The notes below the pieces were generated by a model. That model made no database searches and was not told the origin of the DNA. It was given only the letters and a program-made list of their open reading frames with translations. The position numbers and the translations under genes were made by a program. From assembly GCA_903919985.1 (NCBI GenBank), contig CAIXKG010000093.1, forward strand, positions 1 to 35,355: a stretch of 35,355 nt of DNA. The letters run 5' to 3'. Positions 17,052-23,983 of the stretch are shown piece by piece (position 1 is the first letter of the stretch; every line of letters starts with the position of its first letter). The stretch comes from an uncultured Opitutia bacterium (GTDB lineage Bacteria; Verrucomicrobiota; Verrucomicrobiia; Opitutales; Opitutaceae).

Positions 17052-18674
17052 CTACTTCTCCGTCGGATCGAGGTGGACGCCTTTGAGCATGTGCTCGTCG
17101 AGGAGGTTGTTGTAGTACCCTTTCACGGCGGGGCGCCGCAGGTTGTTGCGGCTGTTGAAATAGATGGGTGCGATCGGACATTCCTCCGTGAGGATATCTT
17201 CGCAGCGCTGGTAGTACGCATAGCGTTTCGCTTGGTCCGGGGTGGATTTGGCCAACGCGACGAGACGGTCATATTCGGGGTTCTTCCATCCGGTGAAGTT
17301 GTTGCCGCTGTCGCCGGCCATCATATCGAGGAAGGTGCTCGCGTCGAGGTAGTCACCGACCCATCCCGCGGCGGATAGCTCGTAGTTGTGGGAGTGCATC
17401 GAATCCATCAGAACTTTCATTTCCTGATTGTGCAGGCTGATTTCGATCCCGAGGCCTTTGCGCCACATCTGCTGAACCGCTTCTACGATTTGCTGACTCG
17501 ATTCGTTGGTGGGGAACGTCAGTTCCAACTTGGGAAATCCTTTGCCATCTGGAAATCCAGCATCGGCCAAAAGCTTTTTGGCCGCGGGTAAATCAAAACC
17601 AAGTCCACCTTTCGCGGTAAATCCGGCGATATTGGGCGGACTGAAGGTAGTCGCTGGGACCTGATGACCGCGTGTCACGTCGTGCACGATGCGCTCGCGG
17701 TCGACCGCCATCGACAATGCCCGGCGTACACGTGGATCAGTAAACGGGGGTTTGGCGGTGTTGAACTGAAAATAAGTCGTCGCGAGGTAAACCCCGGGAT
17801 CAAGAAATTCCGGCTGCTCCTTCTCGTAAACGGCAATCTTGGAAAGCGGGATGCGACTGGTGATGTGAAGCTGGCCGGACCGAAAGGCCCGCTCTTCGCC
17901 GTCGGAACTTTCTATGGGATAAAAGTAGACTTCATTGAGCTTCACGTTGTCGCGGTCCCAATAAGTCTGGCTCTTGGTGACGCGAATGTGTTGGTGCGAC
18001 TTCCATTCGGTGAGGGTGAAATACCCATTGCCGACGAGGTTGCCCGGTTGCGTCCACCGAGTCCCGCGTTGATCGATCAGGCCGAATTTTTCGACCGTAA
18101 CGCGGTGCAACGGATACCAAGCGGTGTGGCAGACCATGGCGGGGAGGAAAGGCACCGGATGATCGAGGGTGAGAACGAGCGTGTAATCATCGGCGGCGTG
18201 GGCGCCGATCAGCGTCGGATCGGTGATTTTACCCGTGTTGAAGGCTTCGCCGTTTTTCAGGGCGTAAAGGAAGTAAGCGTACTCGGCGCCGAGTTTGGGT
18301 GAAAGAATTCGTTGGTAGGCGAACACGAAGTCGCGCGCGGTGACCGGATCGCCGTTCGACCATTTCCCTGTATGCCGCAGGTGAAACGTCCACGTGAGAT
18401 TGTCGGCTGCAACCTCCCAGCGCTCGGCGGCCGCGGGGATGGGTTCACAGCTCTTCGGATCGTACTGCGCCAGGCCTTCAAACAGGGCCATGATGACCGC
18501 CGCGGTGTTGATCGTGTCAGCGGTTTGCGGATCGAGGTCGTTGGGCTCGGCGGCATTACCGAGGTGGAGCACCTGCGTGCGGTTGCCGAGTGTAACGTTC
18601 GATTCGCGCTTGCTGCACGCGCCCAGGGCAAGGGCGCAGACCAGCCATGCGGTGGTAATTGCAGAGGTTTTCAT
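17052..18674 (-). CDS. oligopeptide ABC transporter substrate-binding lipoprotein (OppA/SBP_bac_5)
   Basis: This 540-residue extracytoplasmic peptide-binding protein has a lipoprotein signal (ALALGAC, Cys20). Family-typical stretches include AEPNDLDPQTADT near the start, FHLRHTGKWSNGDPVTARDF, VRRALSMAVDRERIV, and AGWVGDYLDASTFLDM near the C-terminus. It would deliver peptides to an Opp/Dpp permease or take part in murein-peptide recycling (MppA-like). No permease or ATPase gene is adjacent, so it is an orphan here. The ATG at 18674 gives the clean signal peptide; the frame extends six codons further. The leader contains the terminator hairpin of the gene upstream, only 17 bases before the start codon. 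Confidence 0.92.
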   Translation of the reverse strand: MKTSAITTAWLVCALALGACSKRESNVTLGNRTQVLHLGNAAEPNDLDPQTADTINTAAVIMALFEGLAQYDPKSCEPIPAAAERWEVAADNLTWTFHLRHTGKWSNGDPVTARDFVFAYQRILSPKLGAEYAYFLYALKNGEAFNTGKITDPTLIGAHAADDYTLVLTLDHPVPFLPAMVCHTAWYPLHRVTVEKFGLIDQRGTRWTQPGNLVGNGYFTLTEWKSHQHIRVTKSQTYWDRDNVKLNEVYFYPIESSDGEERAFRSGQLHITSRIPLSKIAVYEKEQPEFLDPGVYLATTYFQFNTAKPPFTDPRVRRALSMAVDRERIVHDVTRGHQVPATTFSPPNIAGFTAKGGLGFDLPAAKKLLADAGFPDGKGFPKLELTFPTNESSQQIVEAVQQMWRKGLGIEISLHNQEMKVLMDSMHSHNYELSAAGWVGDYLDASTFLDMMAGDSGNNFTGWKNPEYDRLVALAKSTPDQAKRYAYYQRCEDILTEECPIAPIYFNSRNNLRRPAVKGYYNNLLDEHMLKGVHLDPTEK

Positions 18675-18690
18675 GGATTGGAATTCGGGC

Positions 18691-18723
18691 AAAAAAAAGC
18701 CACGCGATCGATTCGCGTGGCTT
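18691..18723 (-). terminator. intrinsic terminator
   Basis: Read on the minus strand, AAGCCACGCG and CGCGTGGCTT form a perfect 10-bp stem with a 7-base loop, followed by a run of eight T. It lies 30 bases after the stop of the coiled-coil gene (18754-19566) and ends 17 bases before the start of the oligopeptide-binding gene. It therefore ends one transcript inside the leader of the next. Confidence 0.85.
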
Positions 18724-18753
18724 AGAGTGATTAGCTAGAGCGTCGGAGCGCGC

Positions 18754-19566
18754 TTACTTCTTCGGCGCCTGCGCCTGAATTTCAGTGAGGCGGCTCTCGA
18801 TCTGATTCATCTTCTTCACGATGTCCTCTTCGATTTTTTTGCGGTCGCTGCCCGACACGATGCTCATGCTGGCGGCATCACGTACGATGTTGGCTGGGAG
18901 CGTGAGGAGACGGGTGATCAGACCCTGATCCTTGAATGAACTCAGATAGAGCGCGGTGATTTCGTGCGAAAGCTTCATCGCGTCCTGCGCCGCGGCCTGG
19001 GTTTGCTGCAGATTGTTGTTCAGCTGCTGATTTTTCGCTAGTTCCGCAGTGAGGACGGAACCGATTTGATCCGAAATGCGTTCGCTGTACTTCGCGATGG
19101 AATCGCGGGTGAGGTTTTGGTCCTTCGACATTTCCGCGAGGATGGGCTGAATCTTGTCGGCCATGCGGGACGACACTTTGTCCACTTGGTCGTTCTGCAT
19201 TTTCTCCGCTTCCTCGGCGGATTTCGGCATTGGGTTGTACGGCTGAACTTTTTTCGCGATGGCGTCAGCCAGGGCGTTCATTCGTTCGGCGTTGAGCTTT
19301 TGGACTTCTTCATCGGTGCGAAACATATCGGCTTCGCGCTTGGCGACGGCGTCCTTGAGCAGCTTGTTTGTGGCATCCAGCTGCCGCCGCGTTTCTTCGT
19401 TGGCGGCCGAAAGCTTGTCATTTTGTTCACGGAGTGGCGCCAGCTTCAGGTCCTGCTGCGTGTTCAGGTCGACGATGGTCTTTTGGTTGAGCCAGTACGC
19501 CGAGCCGACGACGACGATTACGATAACTAGAATGACGAGGAGTTGTTCTTTCAGTTTTTGCCACAT
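18754..19566 (-). CDS. membrane-anchored coiled-coil protein of unknown function
   Basis: This 270-residue protein has a short cytoplasmic N-terminus, one strong membrane helix (LLVILVIVIVVVGSAYWL, about 9-26) and a long charged, Gln/Lys/Asp-rich region with heptad-like spacing to the end (about 30-265), probably periplasmic coiled coil. It has no catalytic motif. The C-terminal part includes a conserved-looking stretch (ITRLLTLPANIVRDA) that may be a small folded patch. I do not recognise a family. A structural or tethering role, such as anchoring an envelope machine, is possible. A strong terminator follows, and a divergent gene of unknown function starts upstream at 19684. Confidence 0.75.
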   Translation of the reverse strand: MWQKLKEQLLVILVIVIVVVGSAYWLNQKTIVDLNTQQDLKLAPLREQNDKLSAANEETRRQLDATNKLLKDAVAKREADMFRTDEEVQKLNAERMNALADAIAKKVQPYNPMPKSAEEAEKMQNDQVDKVSSRMADKIQPILAEMSKDQNLTRDSIAKYSERISDQIGSVLTAELAKNQQLNNNLQQTQAAAQDAMKLSHEITALYLSSFKDQGLITRLLTLPANIVRDAASMSIVSGSDRKKIEEDIVKKMNQIESRLTEIQAQAPKK

Positions 19567-19683
19567 GGAAGTAAGTTGGTTGAAGGGCGAAAGGTTATTC
19601 AGGAAGCCGTCTTAAATGCAACGCCACTGTGACAAAGGGCTTTTTGCGGTTGTTTTCGACGCGCGCGAAAGCACGGTGGCAGG

Positions 19684-19995
19684 ATGAGTCTTAATCGATC
19701 TGAACAACGGTTGTTCGATTATTGGGAGGGGCATCGCGACGAGAGACATTTTTGGGTGGAAAAGGTTCGCTCTATCGTGCGCCAGACGGGTGACGACAGG
19801 GTGGCGACATCGCAACTGGAGGGAGAGTTGTGGCGTTACTATCTGGAGCGGAGTGCGGTCGCCGCACCCTTTAAGGATGCGGCGATGCACGAAGGCCTTC
19901 AGCGCATCAGCATGAAGAATTTAGCGGAGTTGATTATTCGGTTATGGACCGAACCGCGACCGAAGAAAAAACTGTCGCCGCCGGTCGGCGAGTAG
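19684..19995 (+). CDS. hypothetical protein, 103 residues
   Basis: This is an unrecognised small soluble protein. It begins MSLNRSEQRLFDYWEGHRDE, is rich in Arg, Glu, Trp and Tyr, looks all-helical, and ends in a basic PKKKLSPPVGE tail. GGCAGG sits immediately upstream of the ATG, and the codon use resembles neighbouring genes. It is divergent from the coiled-coil gene. The balanced composition and good start support a real gene; the function is unknown. Confidence 0.6.
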   Translation: MSLNRSEQRLFDYWEGHRDERHFWVEKVRSIVRQTGDDRVATSQLEGELWRYYLERSAVAAPFKDAAMHEGLQRISMKNLAELIIRLWTEPRPKKKLSPPVGE

Positions 19996-20192
19996 AACGT
20001 AGCCGAGGAAGACGGCGATACGCTGCAGCGGCCCGATCCAAGTCTGGCGGATACGTTCCCGCGTGCTGGTCGATGGGCTGGAATGTCCTCATGCCGCCCC
20101 AGGTCGTTCAGCGGGCAACGTCGAAGCCGCGGGGGCGGGGCGGCCCGCCCGCCGGTGCCATTGGCTGCAACGACGGACGCCGTGAATTTGAT

Positions 20193-20213
20193 TCGGATTT
20201 CTCAGAAATCCGA
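20193..20213. terminator. hairpin between convergent genes
   Basis: TCGGATTTC and GAAATCCGA form a perfect 9-bp stem with loop TCA. It lies between the 103-residue gene (plus) and the DUF5069 gene (minus), so it could act on both transcripts. Neither side has a good T-run, so efficiency is uncertain. Confidence 0.45.
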
Positions 20214-20232
20214 AATCCCGGTTAACGCCTTA

Positions 20233-20679
20233 TTAGGCTTTTCCGCCGTAGGATAGGAAATCGTCAAAATCGAGGAGGTCGGCGAACGAATGGATGTCGT
20301 CGCGCTTCGACTTGTGGCCCTTGATCACGCTGGCAACCCATTCGTGGCCTTCCTCGCCGCCGGGGCCTTCAAGTTCAGCCCATGTCGACCACGCAACAAT
20401 TTCGTGCGGCAAGCGCTTGGTCTGGGTGCTGACCCACTCGAGAATCTCGACGTCGGTTTTGCCGGTCTTGATTTCTGCGAGCATGGCTTCGTGGCCGATG
20501 CCGGTAAACGTGAAGAACAGTTGGTCGAGCGGACAGTTGTAGTGATACTCGCCGCCCTTGCCGGCCAAAGTAGCCCGGGCTTTGTCGAGCAGTCGGCAAA
20601 GGTGGATGTACCCACCGAGACGGACGCGTATGCTACGAGGAGGATGTTGAGTGAGGTCGGGATTGCTGTAGTTGATCAT
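20233..20679 (-). CDS. DUF5069 family protein
   Basis: This 148-residue protein starts at the ATG at 20679, with the family-like opening DLTQHPPRSIRVRLGGYIHL. The frame is open 18 codons further (to 20733), but that part does not resemble the family. Conserved stretches are LDKARATLAGKGGEYHYNC (residues about 34-52) and the C-terminal FADLLDFDD. DUF5069 proteins are common in Verrucomicrobiota and have no established function. The gene is divergent from a small membrane protein gene at 20754. Confidence 0.8.
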   Translation of the reverse strand: MINYSNPDLTQHPPRSIRVRLGGYIHLCRLLDKARATLAGKGGEYHYNCPLDQLFFTFTGIGHEAMLAEIKTGKTDVEILEWVSTQTKRLPHEIVAWSTWAELEGPGGEEGHEWVASVIKGHKSKRDDIHSFADLLDFDDFLSYGGKA

Positions 20680-20753
20680 GAAAAACGGATGGTTGTTTAG
20701 AATTCGCTTTCGCGCAAGCAGTGGAATGATCAAGTGACGGGAATTTCGCCGCC

Positions 20754-21107
20754 ATGAAAAAGACCGCCGTCGTTCGCGACTATTACGTGCTGCCCTGCTG
20801 TTTGCTCCTGTTGAATCTTTCCGTCGAGCTGGTGAGCTATAAAACGAAACAGCTGGGCGATCCGCTGCTGCGGACGGGCGCGATCATGGCGATGGTTCTT
20901 TTCGGCGGTTCGCTCGTGGGTTTCCTGGTAGCGCCGGCCATCGGAAAACTTGTCAGCTTGCTGCATCGCAGCAGCCGCCGTGGCGCGGGCGAACTCGGGG
21001 AGATTTTTTTCCTGCTGGGATTGGGCGCGCTGATTTTCTGGCTCTACTATCGGGTGTACATCATCGGACCGGAGTCGATCCTGCCGGCCGAATGGCGGAA
21101 CCATTGA
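20754..21107 (+). CDS. hypothetical membrane protein, 117 residues
   Basis: This small integral membrane protein has three predicted membrane helices (about 10-28, 43-64 and 84-103). A basic loop (LLHRSSRRG) follows the second helix, so by the positive-inside rule that loop is cytoplasmic. I do not recognise the family and see no catalytic residues. It is divergent from the DUF5069 gene and convergent with mogA, with a paired inverted repeat in between. Confidence 0.65.
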   Translation: MKKTAVVRDYYVLPCCLLLLNLSVELVSYKTKQLGDPLLRTGAIMAMVLFGGSLVGFLVAPAIGKLVSLLHRSSRRGAGELGEIFFLLGLGALIFWLYYRVYIIGPESILPAEWRNH

Positions 21108-21117
21108 GCCCTCCGAC

Positions 21118-21178
21118 GTAGCGCGAGGCTTCGGTCCGCGGTTTGAGTTTCGGAACGCGGACGGAAGCTCCGCGCTGC
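21118..21178. repeat. paired inverted REP element, second family
   Basis: Left arm 21118-21140 (GTAGCGCGAGGCTTCGGTCC and GCG) and the reverse complement of right arm 21156-21178 (GCAGCGCGGAGCTTCCGTCC and GCG) agree at 19 of 23 positions by eye, around a 15-base loop. It sits between convergent genes and ends 3 bases before the mogA stop codon. It differs in sequence from the repeat family at 16959-17017. Confidence 0.6.
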
Positions 21179-21181
21179 ACT

Positions 21182-21706
21182 TCAGCTCTTCGGCCGGAAA
21201 ACTTTCATCGCCGACTCGTGGGTCTCGAGACGCGGTCCGCCGATGAGATCGACGCAATACGGAATCGCGGGAAAAACTGCCTCGAGGTTTTCGCGAATCG
21301 CTTTGGGCCGCCCGGGGAGATTCACGATCAACGTGCGGCCGCGGGTGCCGGCGGTCTGGCGCGACAGGATTGCGGTCGGCACGTACTTCAGCGAAGTCGC
21401 CCGCATGAGTTCGCCGAAACCGGGCAGAATTCTTTCGCACACCGCGATCGTGGCTTCGGGCGTGACGTCGCGCGGGGCGGGGCCGGTGCCGCCGGTGGTG
21501 ACGACCAATGCACAGCCCGCTTCATCGGCGAGCCGGCGGAGCTCGGCTTCGATGACGGGGCGCTCGTCTGGGATTATCTTGTAGTCGAGTTCGAACGGCG
21601 TGCTCAGCCACTCGCGCAGCAGCGCGACGCAGGCCTGGCCGGGCTCGTCGGAGTAAATACCAGCGCTAGCGCGGTCGGAAATATTGAGGACGCCGATACG
21701 GATCAT
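21182..21706 (-). CDS. mogA: molybdopterin adenylyltransferase (MogA/MoaB family)
   Basis: This 174-residue enzyme adenylates molybdopterin before molybdenum insertion in molybdenum cofactor synthesis. Family marks are the start GVLNISDRASAG, the substrate-binding TTGGTGPAPRDVTPEA near 88-103, and NLPGRPKAIRENL near the C-terminus. The length matches stand-alone MogA. It lies 37 bases downstream of gluQ on the same strand and may share its transcript. No other moa, mob or molybdate-transport gene is in the window. Confidence 0.92.
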   Translation of the reverse strand: MIRIGVLNISDRASAGIYSDEPGQACVALLREWLSTPFELDYKIIPDERPVIEAELRRLADEAGCALVVTTGGTGPAPRDVTPEATIAVCERILPGFGELMRATSLKYVPTAILSRQTAGTRGRTLIVNLPGRPKAIRENLEAVFPAIPYCVDLIGGPRLETHESAMKVFRPKS

Positions 21707-21743
21707 TTCGTTGCAGGAGGTAACGGAGGAAACGGAGCGAGGT

Positions 21744-22607
21744 TCAATCTTTCTCGGTCACCTCGGTTAACTCTTCGGAGAATTTCTGGATGATCGTGCC
21801 CGGATCTACCCCGCGCGCACGCAGCGTACGCAGACTGAGAGCGTCATGCCGCTTGGCGAGACGCACGCCATTTTCGTCGAGCACGAGACTGGCGTGGTAG
21901 TAGCGCGGGGCCGGTGCACCGAGGGCGCGCAGGATCAGAAGTTGGCGGTAGGTGCTTTTCACGAGATCGGCACCGCGTACGACCTCGGTGATGCCGAGGT
22001 CGGCGTCGTCGACGGCGCACGCGAACTGATAGCTGGGTGCGCCGTCTTTGCGCCAAACCAGGAAATCCCCGAAGTCGCGGCCGACAGACGCCGTTTGCCG
22101 GCCCAGCGCGGCGTCGTCGAAGGCCAGGGTCTCGCCATCGGGCACCCGGAAGCGCCAGTTGACGTCGAGCGCATCGGCAAGTGGAGGCAACGCGGCGTCA
22201 GCCGGCGGCCGAAACTGCGGCGGATAGATCGGCTCGTCGTTTTCACCGCCTTCATGGGGTGCACCGATCGCGTCCAACACATCGCGCCGCGTACGCGTGC
22301 AAGGGAAGATGTGGCCTGCGGAGTGAAGGCGGGCGAGCGCAGCGCGATAGATCGGCAAGCGTTCGCTTTGGGAAATCATGGGCGCGGTCCAAGTCAGACC
22401 GAGCCAGTGGAGGTCCTCAATCATCGCGGCGACGAAATCGAGATGGAAGCGCACGGCATCGAGGTCGTCGTTGCGTAAAAGCAAGGCTCCGCCCGCTGCG
22501 CGGGCACGCTCGGCGGCCAGCCAGAAAGTCCGCGCGTGACCGAGGTGCAGGTGCCCGGTGGGCGAGGGAGCAAGCCGGCCGCGATAGAGGGGAACAGAAT
22601 TTTTCAC
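21744..22607 (-). CDS. gluQ: glutamyl-Q tRNA(Asp) synthetase-like protein (GluQ)
   Basis: This 287-residue paralogue of the GluRS catalytic domain lacks the anticodon-binding half. In the known family it attaches glutamate to queuosine of tRNA-Asp. It starts at a GTG (22607). Motifs are APSPTGHLHLGHA (HIGH-type), LRNDDLDAVR, EVVRGADLV and RLAKRHDA (KMSKS-type). The zinc site of E. coli GluQRS (Cys-x-Cys, then Tyr-x3-Cys) is degraded: FPCTR keeps only the second Cys, and IYPPQF keeps the Tyr but has Phe instead of Cys. The fold may work without zinc or have shifted in role. It is divergent from the LOG gene and upstream of mogA. Confidence 0.85.
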   Translation of the reverse strand: MKNSVPLYRGRLAPSPTGHLHLGHARTFWLAAERARAAGGALLLRNDDLDAVRFHLDFVAAMIEDLHWLGLTWTAPMISQSERLPIYRAALARLHSAGHIFPCTRTRRDVLDAIGAPHEGGENDEPIYPPQFRPPADAALPPLADALDVNWRFRVPDGETLAFDDAALGRQTASVGRDFGDFLVWRKDGAPSYQFACAVDDADLGITEVVRGADLVKSTYRQLLILRALGAPAPRYYHASLVLDENGVRLAKRHDALSLRTLRARGVDPGTIIQKFSEELTEVTEKD

Positions 22608-22670
22608 CGCTGAACTTCGCTAATCACAGCTAAACTTTGAAAACGCCAAAACAATTAGCGTGAACCAGCG
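22608..22670. promoter_or_regulatory. inverted repeat in divergent promoter region
   Basis: CGCTGAACTTCGCTAAT (22608-22624) and ATTAGCGTGAACCAGCG (22654-22670) form an imperfect inverted repeat, with 12 of 17 positions paired, around an AT-rich centre. It occupies most of the 86 bases between the divergent starts of gluQ (GTG at 22607) and the LOG gene (22694). It could be an operator, or a dispersed palindrome that carries promoters. Confidence 0.4.
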
Positions 22671-22693
22671 AAGATTAACGGTTCAAAGAAATC

Positions 22694-23275
22694 ATGTCTA
22701 AACTGCTGTGCGTCTACTGCGCCTCGAGTGACCGGCTCGATCCAAAATATTACAAGGCCGCGACGGAGCTTGGCGAACGGCTTGTCGCGGAAGGCTGGGG
22801 GCTCGTTTATGGCGGCGGAAAGACCGGACTGATGGGCGCCGTGGCGCGCGGGACAAAATCGGCTGGCGGGCGCGTGGTCGGAGTCATTCCAGAATTCATG
22901 AAAGCCCGCGAACTCGCCTTCGACGAAGCGGACGAACTCGTGACGGTGATCACCATGCGCGAGCGCAAGCTGCTGATGGAAACGCGGGCCGATGCCTTCG
23001 TGACGCTGCCGGGCGGCTTCGGTACGCTGGAGGAGATCATGGAAATTCTCACGCTGCGCCAGCTCGACGTCGTGAAGAAGCCGTGCGTCTTCTTGAATCA
23101 AGATGGTTTTTACGACGACTTGCTGCGTCTGTTCGACCGCATGTTGCAGGATAAGTTTTTCAAACCCTCCAACCTGGAACTCTTCCGGGTGGCCTCGACC
23201 GTCCCGGAAATTTTTTCGCAGATTGAAATCGCGCGCCAGGCGAAGACGGAGTCGAAGTGGTTCGAGACGCGGTGA
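22694..23275 (+). CDS. LOG family protein (cytokinin riboside 5'-monophosphate phosphoribohydrolase-like, TIGR00730)
   Basis: This 193-residue Rossmann-type protein has VYCASSD at the start, GLVYGGGKTGLMGAVA near 36-51, MRERK (88-92) and the defining PGGFGTLEE (106-114), which holds the catalytic Glu and the phosphoribose site. LOG proteins hydrolyse nucleoside 5'-monophosphates to base and ribose phosphate. In bacteria this often means purine nucleotide turnover rather than hormone synthesis. The length is typical. It is followed 12 bases later by a Nudix hydrolase gene, so the pair likely forms a nucleotide clean-up operon. Confidence 0.92.
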   Translation: MSKLLCVYCASSDRLDPKYYKAATELGERLVAEGWGLVYGGGKTGLMGAVARGTKSAGGRVVGVIPEFMKARELAFDEADELVTVITMRERKLLMETRADAFVTLPGGFGTLEEIMEILTLRQLDVVKKPCVFLNQDGFYDDLLRLFDRMLQDKFFKPSNLELFRVASTVPEIFSQIEIARQAKTESKWFETR

Positions 23276-23287
23276 GGCGAAACGCGC

Positions 23288-23839
23288 ATGCACCGTGAAC
23301 CAGTCCTGAAATTACTGCGCGCGTATCGTTCGCCGATGCTCGACGAGCATGAGGCGGCGATGCTCGCCGAAACGCTGAAATTTGTGGCGGCGGAGCCGGA
23401 GTGTTTGCGGCGGACTTGTGCGCCGGGACATCTCACGGGTTCGGCTTGGGTCGTGGACGCCGGGCGGCAGCGCACCTTGCTCACGCATCATCTGAAGTTA
23501 AACAAATGGCTTCAGCTCGGCGGCCACGCCGATGGCGACGGCGATCTCGCGGCGGTGGCCATGCGCGAAGCCCGGGAAGAAAGCGGTCTGACCCGGCTGC
23601 GATTGGTCACGCCGGAGATTTTCGACGTGGACCGGCACTGGATTCCCGCGCGTAAAACCGAGCCGGCGCACTGGCACTACGATCTCCGCTTTGTGATCGA
23701 AGCGGATCCGACCGAGCCGCTGGTACGCGCCGCGAGTGAATCGAAAGAACTGGCCTGGGTGCTGCTCGCGGATGTGGCGCGGCTCAACCCGGAAGAGTCG
23801 ATGGCGCGCATGGTGCGGAAGACGAATTTGGTGGGTTGA
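23288..23839 (+). CDS. Nudix hydrolase
   Basis: This 183-residue protein has a Nudix box from GGHADGDGDLAAVAMREARE to ESGL. The REARE-E-G core that binds metal is intact, but the first conserved Glu of the box is replaced by a Gly/Asp pair, as seen in one Nudix subgroup. A short helical N-terminus (about 1-45) precedes the domain. The substrate is unknown; nucleoside diphosphate derivatives are usual. It lies 12 bases after the LOG gene and is convergent with the Bat operon. Confidence 0.88.
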   Translation: MHREPVLKLLRAYRSPMLDEHEAAMLAETLKFVAAEPECLRRTCAPGHLTGSAWVVDAGRQRTLLTHHLKLNKWLQLGGHADGDGDLAAVAMREAREESGLTRLRLVTPEIFDVDRHWIPARKTEPAHWHYDLRFVIEADPTEPLVRAASESKELAWVLLADVARLNPEESMARMVRKTNLVG

Positions 23840-23983
23840 GGCGCGGCTCGCACCTGAACCGACCCCGCCCTGCGTGCCACCCCTCTCGATGGGGAAATCA
23901 ATCCCGCCGCACCTAATCCGATTTCAGGGAATCCCCTCTTGAAACGGTGCCGCCGCAGGGCGCGGTGGATTTAATTCCGCGCC

